DNA of 50,225 bases from an uncultured Oscillospiraceae bacterium (GTDB lineage: Bacteria; Bacillota; Clostridia; Oscillospirales; Oscillospiraceae): NCBI GenBank assembly GCA_934615645.1, contig CAKTTR010000003.1:1-50225 (forward strand), written 5' to 3'. The translations under genes were made by a program, and so were the position numbers. Positions 48,258 to 50,225 of this stretch are shown one piece after another. The notes beneath the pieces were generated by a model, which worked only from the letters and a program-made list of their open reading frames with translations, did not search any database and was not told the origin of the DNA. Every line of letters starts with the position of its first letter. Positions within the stretch are counted from its first letter, which is position 1.

Positions 48258-48609
48258 CTTTGCGCAGCTCCAAAACGCCTACGACGAGCAGAAACACGCC
48301 AAAAAGGCGACGGAGCAGCGCCGCATGCAGGCTTTGGGCCAGCCAGGCCGACCCGGCGGCGCTGAGGCAGCCGCAGGCAATGGCCGGAAGCGCCGCCTGC
48401 CAGGCGACCAGCTTATTCTTGATATGAAACAGCAAGCTTGCCCCCGCAGTCGGCAGAAAATACAGCAAATTGATGCCCTGAGCCTGCCGCTGGGGCAGAT
48501 CCTGCAGCGCCGTCAGCCAGATCATCAGCAGGCTGCCGCCGCCGATGCCAAGCCCCGAGAGGACGCCGCACACCGCCCCGACCAGAGCGCAAAGCCACGG
48601 GCTGTTCAT
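48229..48609 (-). CDS. TauE/SafE half-size membrane protein (second of pair)
   Basis: This 126-residue protein is one repeat of the TauE/SafE family: the start CALVGAVCGVLSGLGIGGGS is the family's glycine-rich helix, followed by LPQRQAQGINLLYFLP. Full-length members have about 250 residues with two such repeats. ATG 48609 overlaps the stop of the partner gene by four bases. The pair probably forms a heterodimer that exports or imports sulfite, sulfonate or another small anion; the substrate is not known. Confidence 0.85.
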   Translation of the reverse strand: MNSPWLCALVGAVCGVLSGLGIGGGSLLMIWLTALQDLPQRQAQGINLLYFLPTAGASLLFHIKNKLVAWQAALPAIACGCLSAAGSAWLAQSLHAALLRRLFGVFLLVVGVLELRKAKKQDEDAE

Positions 48610-48968
48610 GGCGCCACCACCAGTCGGACGCCGCCCCAGAGGATAAACAGGCCCATAGCTGCGTGCAGCCAGCGCACCGGCACCCGGCGCAGCAGCAGCC
48701 CGCCGCCGACGCCGCCCAGAAAGCCCCCAGCCAAATACGGCCAGGCCAAAGAAAACGGCAGCTGGCCGCTGTGCCAATAGATAGCCAGGGAGACCAGTGT
48801 CAGCGGCAGCATCACAGCCAGCGCCGTTGTAAAGCAGGTCTTACCCGGCAGGCGGCACCAGCCTGCCAGCAGCGGCACCAGGAGCATCCCGCCGCCTGCG
48901 CCGAAGAAGCCATTGGCCAACCCTGCCGCAGCCCCGGCAGCAGCAGCCCGCCAGTTCCATTTTTTCAC
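48606..48968 (-). CDS. TauE/SafE half-size membrane protein (first of pair)
   Basis: This 120-residue protein is a TauE/SafE repeat with GLANGFFGAGGGMLLVPLLA at the N-terminus and about four membrane helices. The start is GTG 48968, preceded by GGGAGG at seven bases; an ATG a few bases later is in another frame. It overlaps its partner by four bases (ATGA), so the two halves are translated together. It is not a broken gene: both halves have complete helices and their own starts. Confidence 0.85.
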   Translation of the reverse strand: MKKWNWRAAAAGAAAGLANGFFGAGGGMLLVPLLAGWCRLPGKTCFTTALAVMLPLTLVSLAIYWHSGQLPFSLAWPYLAGGFLGGVGGGLLLRRVPVRWLHAAMGLFILWGGVRLVVAP

Positions 48969-49111
48969 GCCGCGCCCTCCCCTGTCCGTTTTGCGGGCAA
49001 TGCAGGATCCTTCCGCATCCGCCCGCTGTTATCTTCAGTGTGCCCCGCCGGGGGACAGAGTATGTATGCCCACGCTGCAACGCGCGGGCTTCTCTCAGCC
49101 TGAAACGCAGC

Positions 49112-49141
49112 AAAAGCCCCCTTCGCAGCAGCGAAGGGGGC
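49112..49141 (-). terminator. Terminator of the decarboxylase operon
   Basis: A perfect 13-bp stem (49112-49124 with 49129-49141) and 4-base loop, then TTGCTG on the minus strand, follows the decarboxylase gene. Confidence 0.75.
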
Positions 49142-49165
49142 TTGCATTGGTTTTTGCGCAAGACA

Positions 49166-50225
49166 TCAGCCGAAGACTGCCAGCAGGAAACCGGCGGCGA
49201 TGGCCGAGCCGATAACGCCAGCAACGTTCGGGCCCATGGCGTGCATCAGGAGGAAGTTGCCGGGATTGTACTTCTGGCCTTCCACCTGGGAGACACGGGC
49301 TGCCATCGGGACAGCGGAGACACCAGCCGAGCCGATAAGCGGGTTGATTTTCTTGCCAGACAGGGCGCACATTACATCGCCGCCCAGCAGACCACCAGCG
49401 GTAGAGATGGCAAACGCCACCAGGCCGAGAGCGATGATCTTGATGGTCTGCAGAGACAGGAAGCGCTCTGCGACCGTCGTCGCGCCGACTGCCGTCGCCA
49501 GGAAGATGGTGACAATGTTCATCAGCGCATTCTGCACCGTGTCGGACAGACGTTCCGTCACACCGCATTCGCGGAACAGGTTCCCCAGCATCAGGCAGCC
49601 GATCAGCGGCGCCGTAGAGGGGAGCAGCAGGATGACAAAGATGGAGACGATGACCGGGAACACAATACGTTCGGTCTTCGTGACCTCGCGGGACTGGACC
49701 ATCTTGATCTTGCGGTCTTCCTTGCGGGTGAGCAGGCGCATGATCGGAGGCTGGATCAGCGGGATCAGGGCCATGTAGGAGTAAGCAGCGATGGCGATGG
49801 CACCCAGCAGACCAGGAGCCAGACGGGTCGTCAGGAAGATCGCCGTCGGGCCATCGGCGCCGCCGATAATGCCGATGGAAGCGGCCTCCGGGCCGGTGAA
49901 GCCCAGGCAGATCGCGCCGAAGAAGGCGACGAAAACGCCCAGCTGTGCCGCCGCACCCATGAGCATGCTCTTGGGGTTGGAGATCAGGGGACCAAAGTCG
50001 GTCATCGCGCCGACGCCCATAAAGATCAGCGACGGATACAGACCGGCCTTGACGCCGATGTAGAAGATATCCAGCAGGCCACCCTCATGGATGATATCCG
50101 TGAAGGAGATGTGCTCGATGACTTCCCCAGACGCCGTGGTAAACGCCGTACCGTTGATGTAAGCGTCCCACAGGTTGAGGTTGTACAGGCCCGCACCGGG
50201 CAGGTTGGTCAGCAGGCAGCCGAAG
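49166..50225 (-). CDS. Sodium-translocating decarboxylase beta subunit (OadB/GcdB/MmdB), N-terminus outside window
   Basis: The frame is open from the window edge, giving at least 352 C-terminal residues. The family core IGIIGGADGPTAIFLTTRLAP, the signature NPLIGSAGVSAVPMAARVSQ and the final GPNVAGVIGSAIAAGFLLA are present. The beta subunit carries carboxylated biotin across to decarboxylation, pumping Na+ outwards; the alpha and gamma subunits should lie upstream, outside the window. Glutaconyl-CoA, oxaloacetate and methylmalonyl-CoA types cannot be separated by this subunit alone. The Na+ gradient would serve the symporter encoded at 12072. Confidence 0.93.
   Translation of the reverse strand, partial: FGCLLTNLPGAGLYNLNLWDAYINGTAFTTASGEVIEHISFTDIIHEGGLLDIFYIGVKAGLYPSLIFMGVGAMTDFGPLISNPKSMLMGAAAQLGVFVAFFGAICLGFTGPEAASIGIIGGADGPTAIFLTTRLAPGLLGAIAIAAYSYMALIPLIQPPIMRLLTRKEDRKIKMVQSREVTKTERIVFPVIVSIFVILLLPSTAPLIGCLMLGNLFRECGVTERLSDTVQNALMNIVTIFLATAVGATTVAERFLSLQTIKIIALGLVAFAISTAGGLLGGDVMCALSGKKINPLIGSAGVSAVPMAARVSQVEGQKYNPGNFLLMHAMGPNVAGVIGSAIAAGFLLAVFG

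Noticed and set aside
48229..48968. TauE/SafE pair as a frameshifted pseudogene
   Set aside because: Both halves have own starts, complete helices and a normal ATGA overlap.

Overview
The window is GC-rich, tightly packed DNA that looks like a spore-forming anaerobic Firmicute of the class Clostridia, most likely an Oscillospiraceae-type gut bacterium. The evidence is spmA/spmB, an oxygen-sensitive class III ribonucleotide reductase, a sodium-pumping decarboxylase subunit, EFR1-type ferredoxin and XdhC proteins, T-box regulation, a Firmicutes-style 6S RNA, strong Shine-Dalgarno sequences and many GTG/TTG starts. The family assignment is inference; the class is well supported.

Layout. 1-3300 (+): end of a GH13 glycosidase, a zinc-ribbon/BIg2/YARHG membrane protein and a lipoprotein amidase, joined by overlaps. 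3370-6294 (-): argS, spmB, spmA. 6424-7943 (+): xdhC-like gene and a THEP1-like NTPase. 7986-9496 (-): DUF1934 and ddl. 9728-10147 (+): unknown protein. 10266-15720 (-): a four-gene operon (acyl-CoA ligase, Na+/solute symporter, phenylacetate-CoA ligase, ACT protein) behind a T-box leader. 16059-18236 (+): nrdD, with a promoter followed by candidate NrdR boxes, then tRNA-Pro.

18566-21823 (-) is an accessory cassette built around ADP-ribose and nucleotide chemistry: macrodomain, HTH protein, possible HD-protein relic, VWA protein, ADP-ribosylglycohydrolase and LOG-like protein. 22066-29862 is a mixed accessory zone: two TetR regulators, a zinc-ribbon KTR protein, an alpha/beta hydrolase, a SANT-like protein, a peptide deformylase coupled to an EFR1 ferredoxin, a UvrA2-like ABC ATPase and a GNAT enzyme. 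29975-32263 holds a flavin reductase, an in-frame histidine kinase/response regulator chimera and an EamA transporter.

32398-36402 (+) is an envelope operon: GT4 glycosyltransferase, a broken flippase, PopT (DUF368) and PAP2 phosphatase. It is followed by an acyl-ACP thioesterase, tRNA-Leu, an SLH surface protein split by an in-frame stop, and rodA. 41479-43238 is tsaE-tsaB-upp. A cluster of hairpins (43257-43552) separates upp from a two-P-loop ATPase on the other strand. feoA-feoB, a DUF1292 gene, 6S RNA, a ProX/YbaK deacylase, two half-size TauE/SafE proteins and the C-terminal part of a Na+-translocating decarboxylase beta subunit complete the window.

The most unusual items are the T-box, with a probable Tyr specifier, ahead of an aryl/acyl-CoA ligase and transporter operon; the ADP-ribose cassette; the kinase/regulator chimera; and the hairpin-array element. 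Several genes are decaying: the flippase, the SLH protein, the chimera and the gene-free stretch at 28948-29298.
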